Source: Anaerolineae bacterium
Lineage (GTDB): Bacteria; Chloroflexota; Anaerolineae; Aggregatilineales; Aggregatilineaceae
DNA length: 27,641 nt
Assembly (NCBI GenBank): GCA_016929355.1
Contig: JAFGJA010000127.1
Location: 1 to 27,641, forward strand
Reading direction: 5' to 3'
How positions within the stretch are numbered: the first letter of the stretch is position 1; each line of letters begins with the position of its first letter. The translations under genes were made by a program, and so were the position numbers. Shown piece after piece: positions 15,845 through 23,983 of the stretch. The notes beneath the pieces were generated by a model. That model worked only from the letters and a program-made list of their open reading frames with translations. It was not told the DNA's origin and ran no database searches.

Positions 15845-16882
15845 TCAAGAGGCAATTGTACCGTCAAGGTCCCAGAGGTCTTCCCAACCTGCCGCGCTTT
15901 CCCACAAAAACACTTGCCCTTTGATCAGGCGGCAGTTTTTGTCGATACCGGCAATAGCGCGCATATCATCAGCAGTGAGCGGCGGGGTCGTGGCACATGC
16001 CAGATTGATCCGAAATTCATTGCGCCGTACCGAGAAGGGAATCGGAACCTGACCGCGTTGCACAGCCCACTTAACACAAACCACTGCCGGGTGAATGCCT
16101 AACCGTTCTGCAATAGTGACAATCACCGGGTCTTCAATGTCTACCGTATCATCGGGCGTCATATCACGATCCGGGCGCGTGGGCGAACCAATCGGGGAAA
16201 AGCCAATCGGCACAATGCTATGATCCAGGCAGTAATGGAAAAGTTCCGGTTGCTGGAAATGGGGATGAAGTTCCATTTCATTGGCCGCCGGTTTGATCGC
16301 CGCGTCGCGCAGCACGAGGTTCAGCTTGGGGATCGTCATATTGGATGTGCCGATATGTTTCACCAGTCCCATCTCAACCAATTTTTCCATTTGCCGCCAC
16401 GTCTTCATATAGTTCGCGTGGATATAGGGCTTGGCATGGGGATCGCGCGAATCAACATCAACCCCCGGTGCGTGATAATTGGGAAACGGCCAGTGAATCA
16501 GGTAAAGATCGAGGTAATCAAGCTGCAAATCCTTGAGCGTTTGCTGGCAAGACGGAATCACATCTTCCTCATCATGTTTATCATTCCATAGTTTTGATGT
16601 GACCCACAATTCCTCACGCTTGATCAGGCCGCTATCTAACACGCTGCGAAATGATCCGCCGATCAAGTGTTCATTACCGTACACGGCGGCGCAGTCAATA
16701 TGACGATAGCCGAGCGCAATCGCCTCTTTGACGGCGGCTGCAATATCTTCACCGGAAAAACGATCTGAACCGAACGTTCCCAAACCCACCGCCGGAATCT
16801 TTGCGCCTGTATACAACGTGCGTTGCGGCACTTGCGCGGGATCAAGGCTATCGGATGCAATTGTAAATTTCTGATCAACCAT
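15845..16882 (-). CDS. Aldo/keto reductase
   Basis: 345 residues from the ATG at 16882, which has GAGGGAG 7 nt upstream. An ATG at 16951 is in frame but has no SD and adds an atypical 23-residue tail. The (beta/alpha)8 AKR signatures are clear: VGLGTFGSD, then GYRHIDCAAVYGNE with D63 and Y68, VTSKLWN with K97 and DLYLIHWPF with H130. These form the complete Asp-Tyr-Lys-His tetrad. GTSNM and the C-terminal IPFSVRRNEFRINL cofactor loop follow. Such enzymes reduce aldehydes, ketones or sugars with NAD(P)H in the cytoplasm; cofactor and substrate are not decided. A loop around residues 134-150 (YHAPGVDVDSRDPHAKPY) is longer than in many members. It lies 88 bp after the U32 gene and may be co-transcribed with it. 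Confidence 0.92.
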   Translation of the reverse strand: MVDQKFTIASDSLDPAQVPQRTLYTGAKIPAVGLGTFGSDRFSGEDIAAAVKEAIALGYRHIDCAAVYGNEHLIGGSFRSVLDSGLIKREELWVTSKLWNDKHDEEDVIPSCQQTLKDLQLDYLDLYLIHWPFPNYHAPGVDVDSRDPHAKPYIHANYMKTWRQMEKLVEMGLVKHIGTSNMTIPKLNLVLRDAAIKPAANEMELHPHFQQPELFHYCLDHSIVPIGFSPIGSPTRPDRDMTPDDTVDIEDPVIVTIAERLGIHPAVVCVKWAVQRGQVPIPFSVRRNEFRINLACATTPPLTADDMRAIAGIDKNCRLIKGQVFLWESAAGWEDLWDLDGTIAS

Positions 16883-16970
16883 ATCTTCACTCCCTCGTAA
16901 TGTTGTATGTAACTGACAAAGCATCATAACCCAATTAGACAGCCGGAGCAACCGGGCACACAGGCATACC

Positions 16971-19487
16971 TCACACCTCCCCCAGCACAGGCACTTTCAA
17001 ATAATCAGCCGGGACAAACAACGATCCCTCAGTCGTTCCCTGTGCTACCGTTTTTTGCAGCGTTTGATCCAGTTCAGCCACAGTGAAGTGACCAGCAAAA
17101 TAGTCCTGAAACGCCCCGACAACCGCGCGCACAATCGCCGGTGTTTCATGCACAAACTCCAGGCGGTAATGCACGATGCCGCTATCAAGCATTTGATCAA
17201 AATACTGACTCGCAACCTGGACTTCTGCGCCAAAAACCGTATTACGACAGCCGACATCAGCCATCACCGGATGAGCACGCCCCTGTACATCTCGCAGAGC
17301 GACACGGTGTTTTTCGCACGGTTGACCGCAGTCCGCTTTACTTGTGCCCCGCGATAGAAACCGGCAGAATACACAATGCTCGGTATGGAATACAGGCAGA
17401 TGATGGAACGCGATCACCTCAAACCGTGCGCCGCCAATCCCCTGTGCTAACCGGCAAATCTGATCGGCGTTTAAATCGTGCGTCGGCGCGATACGTTCAA
17501 TACCTAACTTGAAATACGTATCGGCTGTGATCTGGTTGGCGACGTTCAAACTGAAATCACCGATCAACGCGTGCTGGTGACGCCCTTGCAGCGCCTCTAA
17601 TAAGCCACCTGACCGGATCACAAGCTGGCAATCCAGACGCAGCAAGAATTTGACAATCGACTCTTCCTGCGGCTTGAGAATACGCGGACTCGCAACCCGC
17701 GCGGTGATCCCGGCATCTTTAATCTGCTCAACAGCCGCCCGAAGTCCGTACAGATCGAGATAATCAAGGGTGATGCTGGCCGGGTTCAAGTCAAGGACAA
17801 CGTCTAACTGGGCAGGCGTGCGCACCAACAAATGAAGTTGAATCGCATCCGATGAGGCAGGGGGTTGATGTGTCACCGATGATAACACGCGATCTAACGT
17901 ATCAAACGGATCGTGAATGGTATAACCGGGTAATGCTGCTTGCTGCTCACTGAGTTGTTGCACGGCATCCTGCCGCAGACGGTTTAATAATGAACTCGGT
18001 ACAAATGGCTCGCCAACAATCTCCGCTTGCAGCATTTCGAGTTGATACGCCGTATTGCCCAGGCGGTCAAGCTGGTTACGTAAAAATTCAACCGTCACGC
18101 CATGATTATTCGCCGGGGCCAAGTCATCATCCGACGTAACTGTCACCTGTCGGGCAGGATTTGCACTCAACTGCCAGGTCATTTTTAGCGGCTGACCGAC
18201 TGTGGCATACACCTGCACCTGCACCGGCTGTTTAGCTACCAGCGCATTAGCCTGGATAAACGGTTTAGCGGCTTTGTTGGTGTTCATATCAGACGTGCGC
18301 CACACCCAATCGCCGGGACGGATACGGCCAAAGTCGATAGCCCGGTTGCCAAAACGGAGTTCAAGCTGATCGCCAATTTGCTTAACGGCATACACATGCC
18401 CACCCTCTTCGACCAGTTCAGGACTGCGCCAATCGGCGGCATCAAAGACAAGGCCATCCCCCGCTTTGAGCGGCGCTATTGACTCACTATCCGTTGGCGT
18501 AATCAGGACACGATCTGCATATACCTGCGTCACCCGACCACACAATACCCCTCGGTGGCGCGGTGATCGCCCGACAACAACAGCTTGATGATTAGTCCCG
18601 GTCAGGAAAAACGGCCCCCTGCCCCTGGAATACACCTGTTCCAGTTCGATCTCATCTTGAGGAGTTAATGTCGAGGGATGGTTTTTCCACGCCGCATCAA
18701 CGGCCCGACGGTAAGCGTGTGTCGTCAATGCAACATAGGTTTCGTCTTTATACCGCCCCTCGATCTTGAGCGATGCAATCCCAATATCAACAATTTCCGG
18801 GATTTGGTGCAGCGCATACAGATCGCCCGGCGAAAGCAAATAGCGCACATCACCTAACGGCGTGAGTACATCATCCACCAGCAGGTCATAGGGCAAGCGG
18901 CACGCCTGCGCACATTTGCCCCGGTTGGCGCTGCGCCCGCCCCAGGCTTCGGACGAAAAACATTGGCCAGAATACGATACACACAACGCCCCATGCACAA
19001 AAATTTCCAATTCACAATCCGTCTGGGCACGGATGGCGCGAATCTCTTTTAACGACAGTTCTCGCGCCAACAGCACCCGACTCACACCAAAACGCTGCGC
19101 TAATGCGATCCCTTCTGCGCTGGTAATGCTCATCTGGGTGCTGCCCAAAACCGGCATAGTGGGGGCGATCTGGTGCGCCAACTGCGCCACACCAATATCC
19201 TGCACGATAACCGCATCCGCGCCCGCCGCCGCGATCTGTTCCAGCGTTTTGACCGCCGCGCGCAGTTCGTGATCAAACACCAACGTGTTAAAAGTCACAT
19301 AGCCCCTGACCCCGCGTTGGTGCAGGGTGCGCATGGCGTTAGGCAGTTCGCCCAGCGTAAAACCCACCTTAGCACGCGCCGAAAAATGGTTCAGTCCAAA
19401 ATAAACAGCATCGGCCCCGGCTTCAATCGCGGCGTGAAGCTGCGGCCAATGCCCTGCCGGACTCATGATTTCGGGTTTTATAGTCAT
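16971..19487 (-). CDS. U32 peptidase family protein with DUF3656-type extension (RlhA-like)
   Basis: 838 residues. The N-terminal ~270 residues are a U32 domain: MSPAGHWPQLHAAIEAGADAVYFG, VYVTFNT-like, VIVQDIGV, GSTQMSI, and a Cys set C169-x6-C176-x15-C192-x3-C196 around SGQCFSSEAWGGRSANRGKC. The middle contains a KIEGRYKDETYVA segment and beta-rich DUF3656-like sequence. A second Cys set occurs near 704-722 (HCVFCRFL, ADCGQPC). Family members such as RlhA and TrhP/TrhO partners hydroxylate RNA bases using prephenate and Fe-S clusters, while others act with UbiU/UbiV. True protease activity is doubtful. The long, two-cluster form is commoner outside the Enterobacteria. RNA hydroxylation is therefore the best guess, not proven. 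The SD is poor. Confidence 0.87.
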   Translation of the reverse strand: MTIKPEIMSPAGHWPQLHAAIEAGADAVYFGLNHFSARAKVGFTLGELPNAMRTLHQRGVRGYVTFNTLVFDHELRAAVKTLEQIAAAGADAVIVQDIGVAQLAHQIAPTMPVLGSTQMSITSAEGIALAQRFGVSRVLLARELSLKEIRAIRAQTDCELEIFVHGALCVSYSGQCFSSEAWGGRSANRGKCAQACRLPYDLLVDDVLTPLGDVRYLLSPGDLYALHQIPEIVDIGIASLKIEGRYKDETYVALTTHAYRRAVDAAWKNHPSTLTPQDEIELEQVYSRGRGPFFLTGTNHQAVVVGRSPRHRGVLCGRVTQVYADRVLITPTDSESIAPLKAGDGLVFDAADWRSPELVEEGGHVYAVKQIGDQLELRFGNRAIDFGRIRPGDWVWRTSDMNTNKAAKPFIQANALVAKQPVQVQVYATVGQPLKMTWQLSANPARQVTVTSDDDLAPANNHGVTVEFLRNQLDRLGNTAYQLEMLQAEIVGEPFVPSSLLNRLRQDAVQQLSEQQAALPGYTIHDPFDTLDRVLSSVTHQPPASSDAIQLHLLVRTPAQLDVVLDLNPASITLDYLDLYGLRAAVEQIKDAGITARVASPRILKPQEESIVKFLLRLDCQLVIRSGGLLEALQGRHQHALIGDFSLNVANQITADTYFKLGIERIAPTHDLNADQICRLAQGIGGARFEVIAFHHLPVFHTEHCVFCRFLSRGTSKADCGQPCEKHRVALRDVQGRAHPVMADVGCRNTVFGAEVQVASQYFDQMLDSGIVHYRLEFVHETPAIVRAVVGAFQDYFAGHFTVAELDQTLQKTVAQGTTEGSLFVPADYLKVPVLGEV

Positions 19488-19521
19488 CGTCGTTAACCAA
19501 ACATCAGTGATCAGTCACGTA

Positions 19522-19556
19522 TGCAAAACTAATCCCCGCATGACAACGGGGATTGG
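19522..19556 (-). terminator. Hairpin downstream of xylH
   Basis: The minus strand reads AATCCCCG-(8)-CGGGGATT (19531-19554) followed by AGTTTTG. It can end the sugar-transporter operon. A predicted U32 promoter lies on the xylH side, so it could instead form a stabilising 5' stem on the U32 mRNA. Confidence 0.55.
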
Positions 19557-19563
19557 TAGTTTA

Positions 19564-19593
19564 ATTATATGGATATGCGCCGCCTGGCGGCAA
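19564..19593 (-). promoter_or_regulatory. Possible promoter for the U32 gene
   Basis: Minus strand: TTGCCG (19588-19593), an 18-bp spacer and a perfect TATAAT (19564-19569). The start near 19557 would leave a ~70-nt leader that begins with the hairpin at 19531-19554. Confidence 0.35.
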
Positions 19594-19599
19594 TAACGT

Positions 19600-20814
19600 T
19601 TAGCGCTTGCGGGTCAAATACACGTCCACAAACACTGCCACGACCAGCACAATCCCCTTGAGCACGTAGACATACGCTGGCTCAACATTGGTAATTTGCA
19701 AACCATTGGTCAAGCTCGCCATGATCAACGCCCCGATCATCGTCCCAAAAACAGTGCCAACCCCACCTAAGGTGGATGTACCACCCAGGATACACGCGGC
19801 AATCGCATCGAGTTCGTACCCGTCACCCGCCGAGATCGTTCCATAACCTACCCGCGACGCCAGCGTCACGCCCGACACGCCGCAAAGCAAGCCCATCAAC
19901 ACGAAAATCAGAAAGATATTCCGGTTGATGTTGATGCCGGACAACTTCGCTGCCTCACGATTGCCACCAATCGCATAGGCATAACGTCCGAAGCGGGTAT
20001 TGTTCGACATATAAGTCACAATCAATGCCACGATGATCAGCAGTAAGACCGGATTCTGAAACCCCCTATATTCATTAACCCGGTAAATGTATACTAAGAC
20101 CAACACCGACAACCCAATCACTTTAGCCAAATCTGTGCCCAGGGATGGCAAATCAAAATTATACTGGCGCTTCTTCTGACGACCACGAAACATGGTAAAA
20201 AACAAGACCACAATCGTCAGTCCGCCTAGTATCCACCCCACTTCGGAGGACATATATCCCTGCGAGATTTTCGAAAACATGGGCTGGTTCGCTGGGATCG
20301 TTTTGCCTTCGGTCACGAGCAAAATCGCACCATTCAGCAGCCACATACTACCCAATGTCACGATAAACGCGGTCACACCCAGGTAGGCAATGATGTAGCC
20401 TTGAATAATGCCGTAGCCTAAACCAACCGCAAGCCCGATGAGCACCGAGAGACTGGCGACCAGCAGTTCATTGTCTCCAAAATAATCAGTCAGATAGTTA
20501 GACTGAAAGTATGCCACAACCACCGAGACAAACCCCGCCAACTTACCAACGGACAGGTCAATGTTGCCGGTTACAATCACCAACACCATCCCCACAGACA
20601 GAAACGCCGTCGTGGTCATCTGCCGGAACAGGTTAGAAAAGTTACGCGGGTCTAAAAACAGACCGTCCGTTTCATTATAAAAATAGGCCCAAATAGCAAT
20701 CGTGGCTAAAATGAGCGTGTAGGTCTGAATATTGATACGGAATTGTGTTAATATCGTCTCAACCCACTTAGGCCGCTCTGAGGGTTTAACTTTTGCTGTG
20801 CTTGCTGCACTCAT
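19600..20814 (-). CDS. xylH: Sugar ABC transporter permease (XylH-like)
   Basis: 404 residues with about ten to twelve hydrophobic segments (first ~35-50, last ~380-398). It matches the BPD_transp_2/RbsC-XylH fold: FLSVGMVLVIVTGNIDLSVGK near residue 75-95, the family-defining NIDLSVG motif; GRYAYAIGGNREAAKLSGI, the cytoplasmic EAA-like loop; and GGTSTLGGVGTVFGT. The N-terminal 20 residues are polar and cytoplasmic. It makes the membrane channel for a monosaccharide, with XylG as ATPase and XylF as binding protein. It follows xylG by 43 bp with an AAGG SD. The terminator hairpin is downstream. Sugar identity rests on the binding protein, not on this gene. Confidence 0.9.
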   Translation of the reverse strand: MSAASTAKVKPSERPKWVETILTQFRINIQTYTLILATIAIWAYFYNETDGLFLDPRNFSNLFRQMTTTAFLSVGMVLVIVTGNIDLSVGKLAGFVSVVVAYFQSNYLTDYFGDNELLVASLSVLIGLAVGLGYGIIQGYIIAYLGVTAFIVTLGSMWLLNGAILLVTEGKTIPANQPMFSKISQGYMSSEVGWILGGLTIVVLFFTMFRGRQKKRQYNFDLPSLGTDLAKVIGLSVLVLVYIYRVNEYRGFQNPVLLLIIVALIVTYMSNNTRFGRYAYAIGGNREAAKLSGININRNIFLIFVLMGLLCGVSGVTLASRVGYGTISAGDGYELDAIAACILGGTSTLGGVGTVFGTMIGALIMASLTNGLQITNVEPAYVYVLKGIVLVVAVFVDVYLTRKR

Positions 20815-20857
20815 TGAAAACGCCTTTCAAAAACTAAAAATGAGAGCTACTGGCGGA

Positions 20858-22417
20858 TCAGACAGTTTCAGTCACACCATTTTCAGTGGCGACATTGGTC
20901 GCCAACGCCATAATTCGCTCTTCCGTCGCCTCTTTAATATCCAGAGTCTCTGTCGAACGCCCTTCACACATCACCATCACGCGGTCACTCATGCCCAGCA
21001 CTTCTTCGAGTTCGCTTGAGATCATGATAATCGCCATACCTTGCTCGGCCAGATCGTTCATGAGCTTGTAAATCTCATACTTGGCGCCCACGTCAACGCC
21101 GCGTGTGGGATCATCCAAAATTAATACTTCGGGTTTAGACATCAGCCATTTTGAAATAACCACTTTTTGCTGATTACCACCCGATAACGAATCAACCGGT
21201 ACATTCAAATTAGGAGCCTTAATGGACAAACTGTTCGCAAATTCCAGGCTGGCGGCTAATTCAGCATCACTATCGATCCGCATAAACCCGGCAAATTGAT
21301 CGAGATTGGGCAATGAGATGTTTTTAAGGACCGATTGCATCAAGACCAAGCCATGTCGCTTGCGATCTTCAGGGATCAAACTGATCCCGGCCAGCATCGC
21401 CTGACGCGAATTTTTGAGATGCAGTTCCTTCCCGTGTAGGCGAACTGATCCCGAAGTGATTTTGCCATATTCGCCAAAAATAGTCATCACCAATTCGGTA
21501 CGGCCCGACCCCATCAGCCCGGCAATACCCAGAATTTCACCTCGGCGTACATCTAAGGTCACACCATGCAGCACTTCACGGCTTCCGGTTGGCTCACGGG
21601 CATACAGGTCCTCAACTTCAAAGATCACTTCACCCGGCACATGCTTACTGGAGGGAAAACGCTCCGTCATTTCGCGCCCCACCATATAACTAACAAGTCT
21701 CTCCACGCTCAGACTTTCAGTAGGCTGAGAAGTAATCACCTGACCATCACGCAAGACCGTAATGGTATCAGCGATACGGAAAAATTCCTCTAGTTTATGC
21801 GTAATGTAAAAGCAGGTCACTCCATGGTCTCTGAGGTTATCCAGAATATCCATCAATTTATCAATTTCAGCCTCAGACAACGCACTGGTTGGCTCATCTA
21901 GAATCAACACCTGTGCATTTTCCGAGAGCGCTTTGGCAATCTCGGTCATCTGTTGCTTGCCGACCCCCAGATTTTGCAAAATGTCCTGAGGCTGGATATC
22001 TAGATTATATTGGGTGAGCAGTTCACGGGTATCCGCATAAAGCCGATCCCAGTTGATACCGTACACTTCAACCGGCTCTTTGCCCAGGTGGATGTTTTCG
22101 CCAACCGTCATGGTGGGGATCAAAGTAAGTTCCTGGTAAACAGTGGCAATACCTTGATTAGTTGCCTGACGAATCGATCCCCCTTCCAGCCTGAGTTCCT
22201 TCCCCTCGTACCAGACCGTACCTTCATACGAGTTAGACGGGTAAACTCCAGACAGGATTTTCATCAGCGTGGACTTGCCTGCACCATTTTCACCGCAGAG
22301 ACCATGAATCTCGCCGCGCCGCACCTTAAACGATACATCCTGCAAAGCAACTACGCCAGGAAATCGTTTGGTAACGTTTTCAAATTCGAGAATATAGTCA
22401 GTTGTGTCCGTATTCAT
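20858..22417 (-). CDS. xylG: Sugar ABC transporter ATP-binding protein with two ABC domains (XylG-like)
   Basis: 519 residues, the standard ~500-residue double-ABC form. Domain 1 has Walker A GENGAGKST (42-50), VYQELTL Q-loop and LILDEPTSAL Walker B. Its signature segment is degenerate (NLGVGKQQ instead of LSGGQ). Domain 2 has a degenerate P-loop GLMGSGRTE, IPEDRKRHGL, signature LSGGNQQKV and LILDDPTRGVD. This asymmetry is normal for ribose/xylose transporters and means that one ATP site is weaker. The GVYPSNSYEGTV stretch matches XylG. It energises uptake through XylH. It lies after the xylF-xylG hairpin, with AAGGA about 9 nt before the ATG. Confidence 0.93.
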   Translation of the reverse strand: MNTDTTDYILEFENVTKRFPGVVALQDVSFKVRRGEIHGLCGENGAGKSTLMKILSGVYPSNSYEGTVWYEGKELRLEGGSIRQATNQGIATVYQELTLIPTMTVGENIHLGKEPVEVYGINWDRLYADTRELLTQYNLDIQPQDILQNLGVGKQQMTEIAKALSENAQVLILDEPTSALSEAEIDKLMDILDNLRDHGVTCFYITHKLEEFFRIADTITVLRDGQVITSQPTESLSVERLVSYMVGREMTERFPSSKHVPGEVIFEVEDLYAREPTGSREVLHGVTLDVRRGEILGIAGLMGSGRTELVMTIFGEYGKITSGSVRLHGKELHLKNSRQAMLAGISLIPEDRKRHGLVLMQSVLKNISLPNLDQFAGFMRIDSDAELAASLEFANSLSIKAPNLNVPVDSLSGGNQQKVVISKWLMSKPEVLILDDPTRGVDVGAKYEIYKLMNDLAEQGMAIIMISSELEEVLGMSDRVMVMCEGRSTETLDIKEATEERIMALATNVATENGVTETV

Positions 22418-22436
22418 AACAATTTTTCCTTACTTC

Positions 22437-22482
22437 GCAAAAGGACTTCCCTGCATGTGGGCTTTCTCTACAGGGAAGTCCC
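22437..22482 (-). terminator. Intercistronic hairpin between xylF and xylG
   Basis: The minus strand forms an 11-bp perfect stem, GGACTTCCCTG (22471-22481 on plus) with CAGGGAAGTCC (22443-22453), with a 17-nt loop and TTTTG after it. Partial termination or 3' protection here would give more binding protein than membrane parts, as in many ABC operons. Confidence 0.7.
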
Positions 22483-22571
22483 ATTCGTTTAGTTCACCAA
22501 CTTTGTCATTGTGTATCGTTCGCGCCAAACTTCAGCGAATAATACCCAACAGTTGGTAGCTCATGCCAATC

Positions 22572-23678
22572 TTACTCTTCGGGAACGGGAGGACGTTCTT
22601 CTTCGGGGATGTCACGGTAAACATCGTCGTAAGCCTGGAACCCACTGACGACAACGAGGTCGTACACATTGTCAGCATTAACCTGTTCCACCGGCAGGAA
22701 GTAGGCCATCACGGTGCCTTCCAGTTCGGGGTCATTGGTCAATTCGGCCATCGTGTATTCTTCGAGGCCAAATTCTTTACCTTCACCCTTGAGCAGCGCG
22801 TCGGTCAGATCAACGGCCAGCGGTGACAGGTTGCGGATATCCTTGAGAATTGAAACAGTCAGTTCGCCCTTGACGATGCTGTTGCAACCGGGGGCGGTAG
22901 CATCTTGACCCGAAATCGGGACGATACCGGCCAGACCCTGGGCCTTCATCGCTTCCAACGCGCCCAGCGCCGTGCCATCGTTCGAGGCCACAACCGCGTC
23001 AATTTCGTTGTTCTGCGCGGTCAGGATGTTTTCCATGATGCTGAGTGCATTGTTGGCGTCCCAGTTGTCAACCCACTGATCGGCCACAACTTCGATAATG
23101 CCCTGCTCAACATACGGATCAACGATTTCATCTTGACCCTGGCGGAACAAGATCGCGTTGTTGTCAGTCGGGCTACCACCCAGCTTGACCAGCTTGAGGG
23201 GATTGTCAACTGTCCACTTGCCGCCTTCGATGTCAACTGCAGCCATCACACCCAGCGCCTGCTGGTTGCCCACCGCAACATTGTTGAAGGAAACATAGGC
23301 CGCAATCTTCGGGCTTTTGATCAGGCGATCATAAGCAACGATGAGCACGCCTTCGTCGGCGGCAGCGTCAACGGCGGTGGTGATGGCGTCGCCATCTTCG
23401 GCCACAACGATGATCGCAGCCACACCCTGCGCAACCATATTTTCGATCTGGTTGTTCTGCATAACCACATCATGGTTAGCTTCAGCCGAAACCACTTCGT
23501 AGCCCTTTTCTTCGAGCAGAGCCGTCATCAAAACTTCTTCGTTCTTCCAACGTTCGGTAGCGAAGTCAGAGAAGGACAACCCAACTTTGATCGTTTGGCG
23601 CTTGGCCTGAGCCACCGAACCCATCGCACCAACCATCAGGGCGAGGACTACCAAAAAGATAGTTAATTTACGTGACAT
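22572..23678 (-). CDS. xylF: Monosaccharide-binding protein of the ABC transporter (XylF-like)
   Basis: 368 residues. A signal peptide occupies ~1-25 (MSRKLTIFLVVLALMVGAMG...AQA), with no lipobox Cys near the cleavage site. That is odd if the organism has a single membrane, where binding proteins are usually lipid-anchored. The mature part follows XylF closely: SFSDFATERWKNE, NNQIENMVAQGV, IVAYDRLI, YVSFNN, GGSPTDNNA-LFRQGQ, DQWVDNW, NALSIMENILTAQNN, IDAVVASNDGTALGA and ISGQDA. These carry the usual pyranose-contact residues, including D in YDR and ND in SND. The sugar is therefore most likely xylose or a similar pentose/hexose. A 190-nt leader and an AAGGAGTA SD precede the ATG. Confidence 0.92.
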   Translation of the reverse strand: MSRKLTIFLVVLALMVGAMGSVAQAKRQTIKVGLSFSDFATERWKNEEVLMTALLEEKGYEVVSAEANHDVVMQNNQIENMVAQGVAAIIVVAEDGDAITTAVDAAADEGVLIVAYDRLIKSPKIAAYVSFNNVAVGNQQALGVMAAVDIEGGKWTVDNPLKLVKLGGSPTDNNAILFRQGQDEIVDPYVEQGIIEVVADQWVDNWDANNALSIMENILTAQNNEIDAVVASNDGTALGALEAMKAQGLAGIVPISGQDATAPGCNSIVKGELTVSILKDIRNLSPLAVDLTDALLKGEGKEFGLEEYTMAELTNDPELEGTVMAYFLPVEQVNADNVYDLVVVSGFQAYDDVYRDIPEEERPPVPEE

Positions 23679-23877
23679 TTTGTACTCCTTGTTATTGAAA
23701 GATGTTGTTAATACGTTTTTCCACTGGTGAGGTTTAATGTTTGCTCTAATATGCTACTCCTTTCAATACGCTTCCGATGCGTTAAACAAACCGCACATTG
23801 CCCAATTAAGCACTGTACGTTATCACTCTGAATGGCAGGCTACCCCATAGATATTGAACCGACATTTGTACATTGAA

Positions 23878-23907
23878 TCAATACCCTTTGTGCCAAAATT
23901 GTGTCAA
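23878..23907 (-). promoter_or_regulatory. Predicted xylF promoter
   Basis: Minus strand: perfect -35 TTGACA (23902-23907), an 18-bp spacer and TATTGA (23878-23883), a weak -10. The start near 23871 gives a leader of ~190 nt. A weak -10 with a good -35 embedded in direct repeats suggests control by a DNA-binding protein. Confidence 0.5.
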
Positions 23908-23916
23908 ACTGTGCCA
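23889..23916 (-). repeat. Three helically phased direct repeats over the xylF -35
   Basis: On the plus strand, TGTGCCA (23889-23895), TGTGTCA (23900-23906) and TGTGCCA (23910-23916). Start-to-start spacing is 11 and 10 bp, one helical turn each, so all three face the same side of the DNA. The middle copy overlaps TTGACA. Confidence 0.5.
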
Positions 23917-23954
23917 GAGTTGGTCCTTTTTATCCAATAATCTGTACCATTAAC

Positions 23955-23968
23955 CGACAACGTTATCG
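23955..23968. promoter_or_regulatory. Second LacI-family operator-like site
   Basis: CGACAACGTTATCG is an imperfect palindrome with the central CG usual for LacI-family sites. It shares GACAACGTT with the lacI operator at 25052. It sits about 50 bp upstream of the xylF -35 and just past the lacI stop codon. Confidence 0.6.
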
Positions 23969-23983
23969 CCCCAATCCCCAACA

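Larger units (their letters stand above)
23679..23983 (-). other. xylF upstream region (no gene)
   Basis: This 305-bp stretch between lacI and xylF holds no convincing ORF. From the lacI end it contains an operator-like palindrome (23955-23968), a TTGACA promoter with three phased TGNCACA repeats (23878-23916), a long leader with a possible LacI half-site (ACGTTATCA, 23817-23825), and the xylF SD. Confidence 0.7.

Noticed and set aside
22010..22492. Plus-strand 160-codon frame opposite xylG
   Set aside because: Antisense shadow of the first ABC domain with no start signal.
22905..23666. Plus-strand 253-codon frame opposite xylF
   Set aside because: Exact antisense shadow of a clear XylF gene; His/Asn-rich and without domains.
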